NCBI GenBank assembly: GCA_028285035.1
Contig: JANQQF010000125.1
Location: 1 to 64,000 of the forward strand
DNA: 64,000 nucleotides
Reading direction: 5' to 3'
DNA from: Phycisphaerae bacterium
GTDB lineage: Bacteria > Chloroflexota > Anaerolineae > 4572-78 > J111
Shown here: positions 16,720 to 24,272 of the stretch, in pieces
How positions within the stretch are numbered: position 1 is the first letter of the stretch
Layout of the letters: each line of letters begins with the position of its first letter
Translations under genes and position numbers: made by a program
The notes under the pieces: model-generated
Told to the model about the DNA's origin: nothing
What the model saw: the letters and a program-made list of their open reading frames with translations, nothing else
The model's database searches: none

Positions 16720-17903
16720 TACGTCTGCTTTCGTGGGGTGCCATCATCACCCTCTTGATCTTTACCATCAGACGCTGGCTTTTCACCTTTGTGGCTCTAT
16801 GGCCGGAAAAACAAGCGCCTGGTGAGCTAACATTGTCTCAGTTCCCCACTGTTTTGTTTTTGGTGTCAGTTCGAAATGAAGCCAAAGCCCTCCCAGGTTT
16901 GATCAGGAGTTTGGAGCAGCTTGATTACCCTGAGCAACAGTTAACCGTTGTTTTCATCGATGATGGCTCGACCGATGAAAGTGCTGCCCTTATTCAAGCT
17001 ACGATACAAGATCATAACAATTGGCACCTGTTGGTCCTGACGCAAAATCAGGGTAAAGCTCAAGCGCTTAATCAAGCAGTACAAACGTTTACACAAGGCG
17101 AATTCATCGCCATTTATGACGCGGATGAACGGCCACAGCCGGAGGCCCTCCAAATGTTGATGATACCCTTTCAGGACGAGCAGATCGGTGGCGTAAGTGG
17201 CCGACGAGCCGTGAGCAATGGGCTGGCTAGCCCAGCGGCCAGTTACACCACATTTGAAGGACTTGTGCACCAGTTGGTGACACTGCGGGCCAAGGACCGA
17301 CTAAAACTCGCCCCAGCCCTACTCGGCGCAAATTGTGCCTATCGGCGGCTGGCCTTAGCACAAGTCGATGGTTTCCAACCCGGGGCCTTACTCGAAGATA
17401 GCGACCTGACCGTAAAATTAGCTCGACAAGGGTGGTGCCTACGCTTTCAGCCCGATGCCATCAGCTATCACGAGGTTCCAGAAACAATCGTCGGGTATTG
17501 GCGTCAACACACCCGCTGGGCGAGGGGCTTCCAAGATGTGGCAAAGGCTCAGAGTCAGCCTCTCCTTAGCGACTCCAGACTATCCCCACTCTTACGGCTA
17601 GAACTATTTCTCTTTGCCGCCGGATATCTAGATCGTGTGGCATTATTGGCGGGTGTGGGCTTGACCTTGATGACAAAGCGAGAGCGACGCGCCTTGATTT
17701 CAGTGATTGTACTGCACCTCATTACGCCATTCAGCCAGATTCTGGCAGCCCTATATTTGAGTGGAGCTTCACCCCAAATGTGGCAACAGATGGGCTGGGT
17801 TCCCTTATTTTTCGGGCTTGATGTAGCAATGGCGACAACTAGCTTTTGGTCAGCTTTACGCAATCTCCCCCAGCGGTGGGAGGAAAGAGAAATGCGAAAG
17901 TAG
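16716..17903 (+). CDS. Processive GT2 glycosyltransferase (BcsA/HAS-like)
   Basis: The product has 395 residues, with one N-terminal and about three C-terminal membrane segments. The GT-A core shows the family motifs in order: VFIDDGSTDESAAL, IYDADERPQPEAL, EDSDLTVKLARQGW and the acceptor-side HTRWARGF of processive enzymes. This set marks inverting, UDP-sugar-using synthases such as cellulose, hyaluronan or poly-N-acetylglucosamine synthase. The sugar cannot be read from the sequence. The start overlaps the stop of the GT39-like gene (ATGA), so translation is coupled and the two probably build the same surface glycan. A word repeat starts at its stop codon. Confidence 0.83.
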   Translation: MIRLLSWGAIITLLIFTIRRWLFTFVALWPEKQAPGELTLSQFPTVLFLVSVRNEAKALPGLIRSLEQLDYPEQQLTVVFIDDGSTDESAALIQATIQDHNNWHLLVLTQNQGKAQALNQAVQTFTQGEFIAIYDADERPQPEALQMLMIPFQDEQIGGVSGRRAVSNGLASPAASYTTFEGLVHQLVTLRAKDRLKLAPALLGANCAYRRLALAQVDGFQPGALLEDSDLTVKLARQGWCLRFQPDAISYHEVPETIVGYWRQHTRWARGFQDVAKAQSQPLLSDSRLSPLLRLELFLFAAGYLDRVALLAGVGLTLMTKRERRALISVIVLHLITPFSQILAALYLSGASPQMWQQMGWVPLFFGLDVAMATTSFWSALRNLPQRWEEREMRK

Positions 17904-17958
17904 CAAGGTCGCAGGTTGACAGAGTATCAGGGAAGATAACTAACCTTGCAACCTTGCT
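17902..17958. repeat. Word repeat starting in the stop codon
   Basis: AGCAAGGTCGCAGGTT (17902-17917) and AACCTTGCAACCTTGCT (17942-17958) are inverted copies with one mismatch and one extra base. The first arm starts inside the TAG stop codon of the upstream gene (17901-17903). The unit is itself a repeated word (AACCTTGC twice). A related word pair, CAAGGT and CTACC, appears at 41744-41777. Confidence 0.7.
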
Positions 17959-18032
17959 ATACTGCTACCCTGCCACAGTCCGTTGCTTTAAAATTTGAAA
18001 GCCAATGAACGATTTACATTCAACATAGAACG

Positions 18033-19073
18033 ATGCCCATGAATCCTTTTCTTTCAATTCTAATTCCAGTTTACAACGGTGGCTCGAATTTTACGCGTTG
18101 TCTGATAGCTTTAAAGCAATCAGCTTTCGATGATTGGGAGTTGATTGTGATTGATGATGGTTCGATGGATGATTCAGTCACGCAGGCAAAGCAGTTTGGG
18201 GCAACCGTGCTTCAGACAGGTGGTCGACGTGGCCCGGCGATGGCTCGTGATCTAGGCGCACAAACAGCGCGGGGAACCTATCTGGTTTTTATCGATGCTG
18301 ATTGTGAGGTGCAGCCAACTACATTGGGGCAGATTGCACAAACATTCCAAGCTAAGCCAGAGCTTGATGCGCTCTTTGGCTCATACGATGATGAGCCGGG
18401 GGCTAAAAATTTTGTCGCCCAATACAAAAACCTGTTCCACCACTATGTGCATCAAAACAGTCAGCAAGTGGCCTCCACCTTTTGGACCGGCTGCGGGGCC
18501 ATCAATCGACAGCGATTCCTCGCGCTTGGTGGCTTTGACACGCAACGGTATCAACGCCCCTCCATTGAGGACATCGATCTCGGCTATCGGCTCACCCAAG
18601 CAGGCGGGCAAATTCGCCTGGCTGCCGATATTCAGGTCAAGCACCTCAAAGCCTGGACCCTGCTTCGGATGCTCAAATCCGATGTCTTTGATCGTGGCAT
18701 TCCCTGGACCCAGCTACTCCTCCAATACAAAGCCTTCCAGCCCGACCTCAATCTGCAAACCCACAATCGCATCAGCGTCGTCGCTATCTACGGCTTGTTG
18801 ATTGCCCTAATTGCCAGCTTTCAATATCCACCCAGCCTGTTCCTGGTGGGCGGGTTGGCTTTGCTGCTTCTGTGGCTCAATGCGGCCTTATATCGATTTT
18901 TTTATCAAAAACGGGGACTACTTTTTTTGAGTAGAGCGATTTTGTTGCATTGGTTGTATTATATGCTCAATGCAATGTCGTTTGGGTGGGGGATGTTGTT
19001 GTATCTGCGGCAACAGGCTGCGGGAGGAACACAGTCACTTGCACAGTTGTCTGATGGGGTAGATGGAGATTGA
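18033..19073 (+). CDS. GT2 family glycosyltransferase with C-terminal membrane helices
   Basis: The product has 346 residues. The GT-A domain starts at once with FLSILIPVYNGGSNFTRCL, followed by LIVIDDGSMDDSV, YLVFIDADCEVQP (metal-binding Asp-x-Asp) and TGCGAINRQRFLALGGFD and SIEDIDLGYRL, all typical of family 2. Two hydrophobic C-terminal segments (GLLIALIASFQYP..., LFLVGGLALLLLWLNA) place it on the membrane. It lies 130 bases after the processive GT2 gene, with a word repeat between, and probably acts in the same glycan pathway. ATG codons at 18033 and 18039 are both possible; no ribosome-binding site is obvious. Confidence 0.82.
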   Translation: MPMNPFLSILIPVYNGGSNFTRCLIALKQSAFDDWELIVIDDGSMDDSVTQAKQFGATVLQTGGRRGPAMARDLGAQTARGTYLVFIDADCEVQPTTLGQIAQTFQAKPELDALFGSYDDEPGAKNFVAQYKNLFHHYVHQNSQQVASTFWTGCGAINRQRFLALGGFDTQRYQRPSIEDIDLGYRLTQAGGQIRLAADIQVKHLKAWTLLRMLKSDVFDRGIPWTQLLLQYKAFQPDLNLQTHNRISVVAIYGLLIALIASFQYPPSLFLVGGLALLLLWLNAALYRFFYQKRGLLFLSRAILLHWLYYMLNAMSFGWGMLLYLRQQAAGGTQSLAQLSDGVDGD

Positions 19074-19075
19074 GG

Positions 19076-19105
19076 CATTTACGATTTGGGATTTACGATT
19101 TACGA
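19076..19105. repeat. Tandem word ATTTACGATTT after a stop codon
   Basis: The word ATTTACGATTT occurs at 19077-19087 and again at 19091-19101, beginning 4 bases after the TGA of the glycosyltransferase gene. The 13-mer ATTTACGATTTAC at 19091-19103 recurs exactly, on the opposite strand, at 50319-50331. Confidence 0.7.
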
Positions 19106-19139
19106 GAAATTTTCTACATCTCAAAAAGTCTAGACAAAT

Positions 19140-19170
19140 GTCATTCCCGCACGCTTTTGACGGGATCCAC
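19140..19170. repeat. Degenerate GTCATTCCCGC...CGGGATCCAC repeat
   Basis: GTCATTCCCGC (19140-19150) and CGGGATCCAC (19161-19170) flank a 10-base centre. This looks like a decayed copy of the GTCATTCCCGC-type palindromic repeat that I know as a common dispersed element in many bacterial genomes. Only one copy is seen in this window. Confidence 0.45.
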
Positions 19171-19180
19171 TGCTACAAAA

Positions 19181-19639
19181 CTATTCCCCAGCTATCCGCT
19201 TCTTTCCCTCGTCACTAATCGCTCGTTTCGACTCCCGCTTCATCGATTTGATGAACTCCACTCGCCGAAACCGCAGGGCCGACCAATCAGCATCAATCGC
19301 TACCTGTCGCACCGCTTCCAGCCCAACCTGTCCCAAAGCACTCCAATCTGAGTCACGGTTAATTTCAGAGCGGTAGCGCTTTGATGATTTTTTCGGATAT
19401 GCGGCCCAGACCACGACATCGCCCATCGCGTTCGCCACAATATCATCGGCAATGGGTTGAATTTCCTCAAGTTGCGTCACAAAGGCAATCAGAAATTTGA
19501 GATCATTGGTCTGGCCAAATTCGCGAATGATCTTAGTCTCTCCCAATGCTGCTAATTCAGTCTCAAAGCTCTCTGGGGCATTGATGACAACAATTTCGGC
19601 CTCATTCTTGAAATTAAGTTTTTTGAAGAGTGGGGTCAT
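19181..19639 (-). CDS. Hypothetical cytoplasmic protein
   Basis: This gene encodes 152 residues. Visible features are an N-terminal LFKKLNFKNEAEIVVINAPE, a central ALGETKIIREFGQ, a MGDVVVWAAYPKKSSKRYRS stretch and a repeated WSALGQVG / WSALRFRRVEF element. It resembles small proteins annotated as hypothetical in Bacteroidetes and other phyla; I know no function. A strong AAGGAGGA site precedes the ATG, so it is well translated. The gene starts 13 bases after the degenerate receiver gene ends and is probably in one transcript with it. No membrane or secretion signal is seen. Confidence 0.65.
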   Translation of the reverse strand: MTPLFKKLNFKNEAEIVVINAPESFETELAALGETKIIREFGQTNDLKFLIAFVTQLEEIQPIADDIVANAMGDVVVWAAYPKKSSKRYRSEINRDSDWSALGQVGLEAVRQVAIDADWSALRFRRVEFIKSMKRESKRAISDEGKKRIAGE

Positions 19640-19652
19640 AGCTTGGTCCTCC

Positions 19653-20162
19653 TTATTGACTATGAATATATCCTGCTTTCCTCAAAGTATCTTCACGGAA
19701 TTTCTTTATTTTCTCATCATTCCATCCCAAAGATGTTTTCAATCTAACACAATGAGTTTCAAATTTTTCATTTTGCTCTTGTGTTGTTGGGAGTGATTTA
19801 CCATAATTCGTCAATACGTCCCGAGTAGTCATTAACAATTCCTGCACTGGAAATGGTGCTGGCAAATATCGATCCCCATTACTTGTGATGTTTTTTTCAA
19901 AAAACCCTTTTGGTGTGATAAGAATAAATCCTATCTTATCTCCAAAATCCGGGCTTGATCTAAGCTTATCATAAAGCACCTCCCAATCGCCTTCATAATC
20001 CATGGAATAATACAAGATAACCACATCATAATTTTGAGAACGTAATTTTGAATATGTATCAGCATATGATGTTACGGCATCAAAATTAAAACCCCCACAA
20101 GTTAGAATTGGATCAATAAATTTTACCAAGTCTAAGTCACTACTACAAAACAGTATATTCAA
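19653..20162 (-). CDS. Degenerate receiver-domain protein
   Basis: The product has 169 residues. The first 120 follow the receiver fold: an MNILFCSSDLDLVKFIDPIL start, then YDVVILYYSMDYEGDWEVL where a phosphoacceptor strand is expected, FILITPK, and RYLPAPFPVQELLMTTRDVL, which parallels the usual DYLPKPF. At the phosphoacceptor position there is Tyr (residues 51-52), and the switch Lys before PF is replaced by Ala, so it probably cannot be phosphorylated in the normal way. The last 40 residues (GWNDEKIKKFREDTLRKAGY) form a helical tail of unknown role. It probably acts as a protein-interaction module and is encoded just upstream of the 152-residue hypothetical protein. Confidence 0.65.
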   Translation of the reverse strand: MNILFCSSDLDLVKFIDPILTCGGFNFDAVTSYADTYSKLRSQNYDVVILYYSMDYEGDWEVLYDKLRSSPDFGDKIGFILITPKGFFEKNITSNGDRYLPAPFPVQELLMTTRDVLTNYGKSLPTTQEQNEKFETHCVRLKTSLGWNDEKIKKFREDTLRKAGYIHSQ

Positions 20163-20395
20163 AAGTTCACCTTATCCCTTCAAAAAGTTTCTATAGCAAA
20201 TCCCAAAAATCTATTTATACAACTATAAAAATAATATCAGAACCTCATCTGAATTACGAAACTCTTTTCCCAAAATTACCCCTCGCTTTTTACATAACTT
20301 GTGGTAAAATAGAACAAACATGCTTAACAGACGTAGAATGTAGTTAGTCTCATAAGCTTTCGCCACCTTGTTATTTGAGTCATTGTTGATATGTA

Positions 20396-20443
20396 ATACG
20401 TGGTGCGTGATGATAGATTAGGGACGTATCACGCATCACGTAT
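20396..20443. repeat. Word repeat with 16-bp imperfect hairpin
   Basis: ATACGTGGTGCGTGAT (20396-20411) and ATCACGCATCACGTAT (20428-20443) are inverted copies with one mismatch. The element sits in a 363-base gene-free space (20163-20525) that also holds an extended -10 candidate TGGTAAAAT (20302-20310). The words (GTGATGCGTGATACG type) have the same text-like quality as the other intergenic repeats. Confidence 0.7.
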
Positions 20444-20525
20444 CAACGTACGGAAATCTGTGGTGAAAAACGAATGAAACTGACGAACATAGAAAGCCAA
20501 AATACATCCTAAAACGGGGGAATGT

Positions 20526-23087
20526 ATGTCAGATAAAGCGGCACGACCATTTTTACCCTTTTCCACAGGACCAAAAAATCAATTACGACAGAAAGTGCGG
20601 GGGGGCGGTGCTCCGCCGAGAGAGAGTGCTGCGACGCACGGGCAGAATCTGATCCAGCAGGTTGAGGCCTTTCAGCGCGTGATTGATGAGCAGGCCAGCC
20701 AACGGGCGATGGACCTCCCCGATTTACCGGATGATGTGCAGGTGATTGTGGAGGCCAAGAAGCTGCTGCCGGATCAAGTTCGCTCCCTCGGGTTAACCCC
20801 GATTGAAGAACGGGAAGAAGGGATGTTGGTCACGGTCACGCCAGATGTGACGCTGCCCCTGCTCGTCAGTAAAGCTGAAAGCTACATCAGCGAACGGACG
20901 GACAGCGGTAATCCGCGCTTTGGAGGAGTGATGGCCCCCATCGAGCAAATTCGGCCTGCCAATCGAGATGATAAAGCTGGGGAGCAACTGGCTGCCCGAC
21001 TCGAAGATGAACGTTTTGATTTGGATGACGCCCTGCTGGTTGATGTAGAGTTGGCTGGCGGAAATAACGAAGCTGGTAGTCGAAATCGGCAAGAATTCAA
21101 CAACTACGTTAGTGGGATTGGGCTGGAAAGTACACCGTATCAGGTCGAAACGGTCACAGCGGCGGGCAACTTTATTGTCGAAGCTGATTACTCGCTCCAT
21201 CGCGTCCGGCTGCCAGGCCGAGCCATTCTTGATTTGTTGGATGACAGTCGGGCCAATTGGATTTTGTCCATCGAACTAGCCCTTGAAACCATCAGCCGTA
21301 CTACAGCTCTGCCCGATGAAGTGCGGGCCGACACGCCCACCCTCCCCCAATTGCCCCAGCACGCCCCTCGAGTGGTCATCATCGACTCCGGCATCGCCGC
21401 GGAGCATCCATTTTTCCAAGACGGCCCAGGCCGATCGATTATTGGACGTCAGCAAAACTTTATCGTCGATCAAATTACTGCCCCCCCAACCGATGATGTC
21501 CCCACAGGGCACGGCACAGCGATTGCCAGCCTCGTCGCCTTTGGCACCCTAGCCGAACGACCGAGCGCCAATCAGCAGTCTGTTGAGCCGGCCTTTTGGA
21601 TTGAAAATGCAAAAGTTTTAAATCCATCGGCAAATGGAGCATTGGGTGCCCTTGAATTTCCTCCCAATCAATTCCCCAAAGTTTTGATGCGTGAGATCGT
21701 TGGGGCCTTTCACAATCCAATGCCCCAACAGTGTAAAATATTTGTTTTTGCCGCTGGCACTGATCCCCATCCTCATCACACGATTGCTAATTGGGCGGAT
21801 GAGATTGATATGCTATCGGCCCAAAATGATTTGCTATTTGTGTTGGCAACGGGGGATCTTTCGCTTGAAGCGATTCGTGCTGCATTGACCGAAGGGGAGA
21901 GCTATCCCGATTACTTGTTAGCAGATGAGGCCCGTTTGGTCAATCCTGGTCAAGCCTACCACGGGCTGACTGTCGGGGCGGTCACGCCGGAAACGGCGGC
22001 CCCAATCTCGCCGCTGCGTGATGAGCATACGTTGGCCCCCGCCCATTTTCCCGCCCCCTTCACCCGCAACGGTCAACCTCATCATGGCGGTTTGGTCAAG
22101 CCCGATGTGGTCGAGGTTGGGGGCAATCTGAGCCAGAAGGGGGCTGAGCTGGTCGGATCACCAGAAACGGCGGTGATTGTGGCCAATCGTGATTTTGCGA
22201 TGGGCGAGGCGGAGCAACCCCTTGCCTTTCACTATGGATCGGGCGTTGCTGCGGCCAAGGTGGCTCATCTGGCCGGACGCATTCAGGCCCAATATCCCCA
22301 GGCCAGTGCAAACTTAATCCGAGCTCTGATTGTCAATGCCGCTCAGTGGCCGCGTGGTTTGCTGGAAATGGTGACCGCCAATGGCAATGCAATGATGGCG
22401 AAAGAGGACAAGCAAAAGCTACTGCGATTGTGTGGCTATGGTGTGCCTCAATTAGACAAGGCGCTCTCTGCTAATAGTCACTGTATGGTTTTTGTGACCG
22501 AGGATAAATTCACCTGGGTGGTAGAGGAAAAGAACAAGTCGGGGCGCTATCCGGCTAAAGTTTCATTCTTCTCGGTCAAACTTGAACCCGATGACATCTT
22601 CAATTTACCGCCCGCCACCAAAGTGCGGGTCAGCATTACGCTGGCTTATAACCCACCTGTTCGCAAGACCCAACGACGTCGTTATCAGGCTGTTGATCTG
22701 CGTTGGAATTTGAAACGAAGCGCCGAAGATAGCGAAGATTTTCAGACCCGCTGGATGGCGGAAATTAATGGCGAGGATGACGAAACAGAAAGTCCCCCAC
22801 CTTCAGAAGGCCCTCGGCTCAAGCCTTGGCCGTGGGAACTAAAGCCCGTGCTAAATCCAGGCGGGAAGGTGCGCCGAGGCAGTCTCATTCGTGACTGGTT
22901 TGATGTCTACATTCACGATTTACCCCACACCCTTGAGTTGGTCGTGGTCGCAATGGTCGCGCCTTGGCGAAAGCCCCCAGAGCCATTAACCCAAAACTTT
23001 GCCCTTGTGGTTTCCATTGAAACCTTGGAGGGGGATGTGGCGTTATATGACTCGGTGCGGGTTCACATGAATGGCGAAGCAGAGTAA
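20526..23087 (+). CDS. Subtilisin-fold protein with altered active site
   Basis: The product has 853 residues. A long N-terminal region (1-275) precedes an S8 domain with Asp287 in VVIIDSGIAAEHP and His329 in GHGTAIASL. At the serine site the motif is HYGSGVAAAKVAHLAG: aligned with GTSMATPHVAG, Ser572 is at the Thr position and the nucleophile position is Gly573. The oxyanion Asn of the usual AAGN is Asp444 (LATGDLS). Residues 600-853 form a C-terminal beta-rich domain. It resembles the large subtilases often paired with an AAA ATPase, but none is adjacent. No signal peptide is seen. It is probably a non-peptidase binding protein unless Ser572 substitutes. A G-rich site lies just before the ATG. 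Confidence 0.75.
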   Translation: MSDKAARPFLPFSTGPKNQLRQKVRGGGAPPRESAATHGQNLIQQVEAFQRVIDEQASQRAMDLPDLPDDVQVIVEAKKLLPDQVRSLGLTPIEEREEGMLVTVTPDVTLPLLVSKAESYISERTDSGNPRFGGVMAPIEQIRPANRDDKAGEQLAARLEDERFDLDDALLVDVELAGGNNEAGSRNRQEFNNYVSGIGLESTPYQVETVTAAGNFIVEADYSLHRVRLPGRAILDLLDDSRANWILSIELALETISRTTALPDEVRADTPTLPQLPQHAPRVVIIDSGIAAEHPFFQDGPGRSIIGRQQNFIVDQITAPPTDDVPTGHGTAIASLVAFGTLAERPSANQQSVEPAFWIENAKVLNPSANGALGALEFPPNQFPKVLMREIVGAFHNPMPQQCKIFVFAAGTDPHPHHTIANWADEIDMLSAQNDLLFVLATGDLSLEAIRAALTEGESYPDYLLADEARLVNPGQAYHGLTVGAVTPETAAPISPLRDEHTLAPAHFPAPFTRNGQPHHGGLVKPDVVEVGGNLSQKGAELVGSPETAVIVANRDFAMGEAEQPLAFHYGSGVAAAKVAHLAGRIQAQYPQASANLIRALIVNAAQWPRGLLEMVTANGNAMMAKEDKQKLLRLCGYGVPQLDKALSANSHCMVFVTEDKFTWVVEEKNKSGRYPAKVSFFSVKLEPDDIFNLPPATKVRVSITLAYNPPVRKTQRRRYQAVDLRWNLKRSAEDSEDFQTRWMAEINGEDDETESPPPSEGPRLKPWPWELKPVLNPGGKVRRGSLIRDWFDVYIHDLPHTLELVVVAMVAPWRKPPEPLTQNFALVVSIETLEGDVALYDSVRVHMNGEAE

Positions 23088-23147
23088 CTGTAACTGAAAA
23101 GATGATAGACAAATGTTGTCTGAAATTGAGAGGGAATAGAGAATCAA

Positions 23148-23179
23148 AAAGCCAAGTATGACTTTCTGAACTTGGCTTT
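23148..23179 (-). terminator. Intrinsic terminator, best in the minus direction
   Basis: AAAGCCAAGT (23148-23157) and ACTTGGCTTT (23170-23179) form a perfect 10-bp stem with a 12-base loop. Read on the minus strand the stem is followed by TTTTT, as expected for a terminator of the small gene at 23217-23348. On the plus strand it may also end the subtilisin-fold transcript. Confidence 0.6.
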
Positions 23180-23216
23180 AAAGTGGATTGATTTTTTGAT
23201 AGGTTATTTGGTAGTT

Positions 23217-23348
23217 CTAAAAAACAAAGGCTCGACCACCCGTTACGGGGCTGGGAACCGCAAGTAAAAAGAGACATCCCAAAATAAGTACAGCAAAGAA
23301 GAGTAAAATTGACAACACCAGTAATTGTTGTCGTGAAATTCCAAACAT
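23217..23348 (-). CDS. 43-residue single-helix membrane protein
   Basis: A short frame reads MFGISRQQLL, then a hydrophobic run VLSILLFFAVLILGCLFLLA, then VPSPVTGGRAFVF and a stop. The run is long enough for one membrane helix, and it contains an LGC that could serve as a lipobox, although its position within the helix makes that doubtful. GAGGAG at 23355-23360 lies 6 bases upstream of the ATG, and a terminator follows 37 bases after the stop, so the gene has its own signals at both ends. It is convergent with the subtilisin-fold gene. I do not recognise a family. The strong ribosome-binding site is the main reason to think it is real. Confidence 0.55.
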   Translation of the reverse strand: MFGISRQQLLVLSILLFFAVLILGCLFLLAVPSPVTGGRAFVF

Positions 23349-23461
23349 AGACCACTCCTCACACAACGCTTTGAAATTTTCCATCCTACATCTTTGATTT
23401 TACCCCACGCCCTAGATAAGCACAAGTCCCTTGAGGGTCGGCTGATTTTATGGAAAGGTGA

Positions 23462-24076
23462 ATGAGACGAAGGCTGGAAGGTTACATTGATATGGAATTA
23501 CTCAAAAAAGTAGCTAGAGGGTTAAAATACCGATCGATTCCTCATATAATTGGGCAAGAGATTGAAATACATAGCTTTGATACAATCATCGACGACATTT
23601 TTAAGGCTCAAGCACATTCACTCCCAGCAAAGTATGAACAGATTTCCAGGATAAGTCCGATGGCTATCGCCAAATATGGAATTTTGGATTTAAGGTTCGA
23701 GGTCTCACCACATTATTTGGGTGAAGGCGATGAACGTGGCATTCCTTTATTAAAAGCATTAGGCTTTATTCAGCCACCAGACACAAATCAAGAACCAGAG
23801 GTCTCAATGGAAAGTATAGAGGAGAAGCTAGATCCGCACTGTTTGGCTGAGTTGTCAGAGGACATAGACAAGCAGCAAACGCTACTGAAATTATTTTTGA
23901 CCAATGAATCGGTTTTAGCAAGGTATGATCGAGAAAGGATGTCACCCAGAGAGCTTAAGGATGTGCTTGATAATCTAGCAATACCCGACGACTATTTTCC
24001 GCGCACATTTGTCATACAAGATGCTTGTTACACCAATTCCAACTTTGTCTGGTTTCTCAAACATTTTTATATTTAG
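23462..24076 (+). CDS. Hypothetical protein
   Basis: This gene encodes 204 residues with no membrane helix. Recognisable stretches are MELLKKVARGLKYRSIPHII near the start, ISPMAIAKYGILDLRFEVSP, and a Gln/Glu-rich helical centre (LAELSEDIDKQQTLLKLFL). I know no family. ATG at 23462 (AAAGGTG 1-2 bases upstream) and ATG at 23492 (GGAAGG about 10 bases upstream) are both plausible starts. Flanked by the subtilisin-fold gene and an ADP-ribosylglycohydrolase, it belongs to an accessory stretch of unrelated single genes. Confidence 0.6.
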   Translation: MRRRLEGYIDMELLKKVARGLKYRSIPHIIGQEIEIHSFDTIIDDIFKAQAHSLPAKYEQISRISPMAIAKYGILDLRFEVSPHYLGEGDERGIPLLKALGFIQPPDTNQEPEVSMESIEEKLDPHCLAELSEDIDKQQTLLKLFLTNESVLARYDRERMSPRELKDVLDNLAIPDDYFPRTFVIQDACYTNSNFVWFLKHFYI

Positions 24077-24100
24077 AATGTTCTTAATTTCGAGTAACCG

Positions 24101-24123
24101 AGAAGGCCGAGAGCAGGCCTTCT
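24101..24123 (+). terminator. 8-bp perfect hairpin
   Basis: AGAAGGCC (24101-24108) and GGCCTTCT (24116-24123) pair with a 7-base loop, 25 bases after the stop at 24076. There is no T-run. It is probably an mRNA 3'-end structure for the upstream hypothetical gene. Confidence 0.4.
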
Positions 24124-24272
24124 ACAAAACGAGAGAAACTTTGGGACCTATCGCCTTTGTGTTATGGTTCCCATAGTCAGAATCCATCGGTCGTTGCTTC
24201 CGGTCAGTGGATACCCGACAACACCATTCGAGTATGACACAAACCACCTTTCTTAAGAAATTGTGAGGCACG

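Noticed and set aside
22885..23355. 156-residue minus-strand frame overlapping the end of the subtilisin-fold gene
   Set aside because: It is mostly antisense to a real gene. The true minus-strand gene here is the 43-residue frame in another register.
24163..24255. 30-codon frame upstream of the ADP-ribosylglycohydrolase
   Set aside because: No ribosome-binding site and no recognisable feature.
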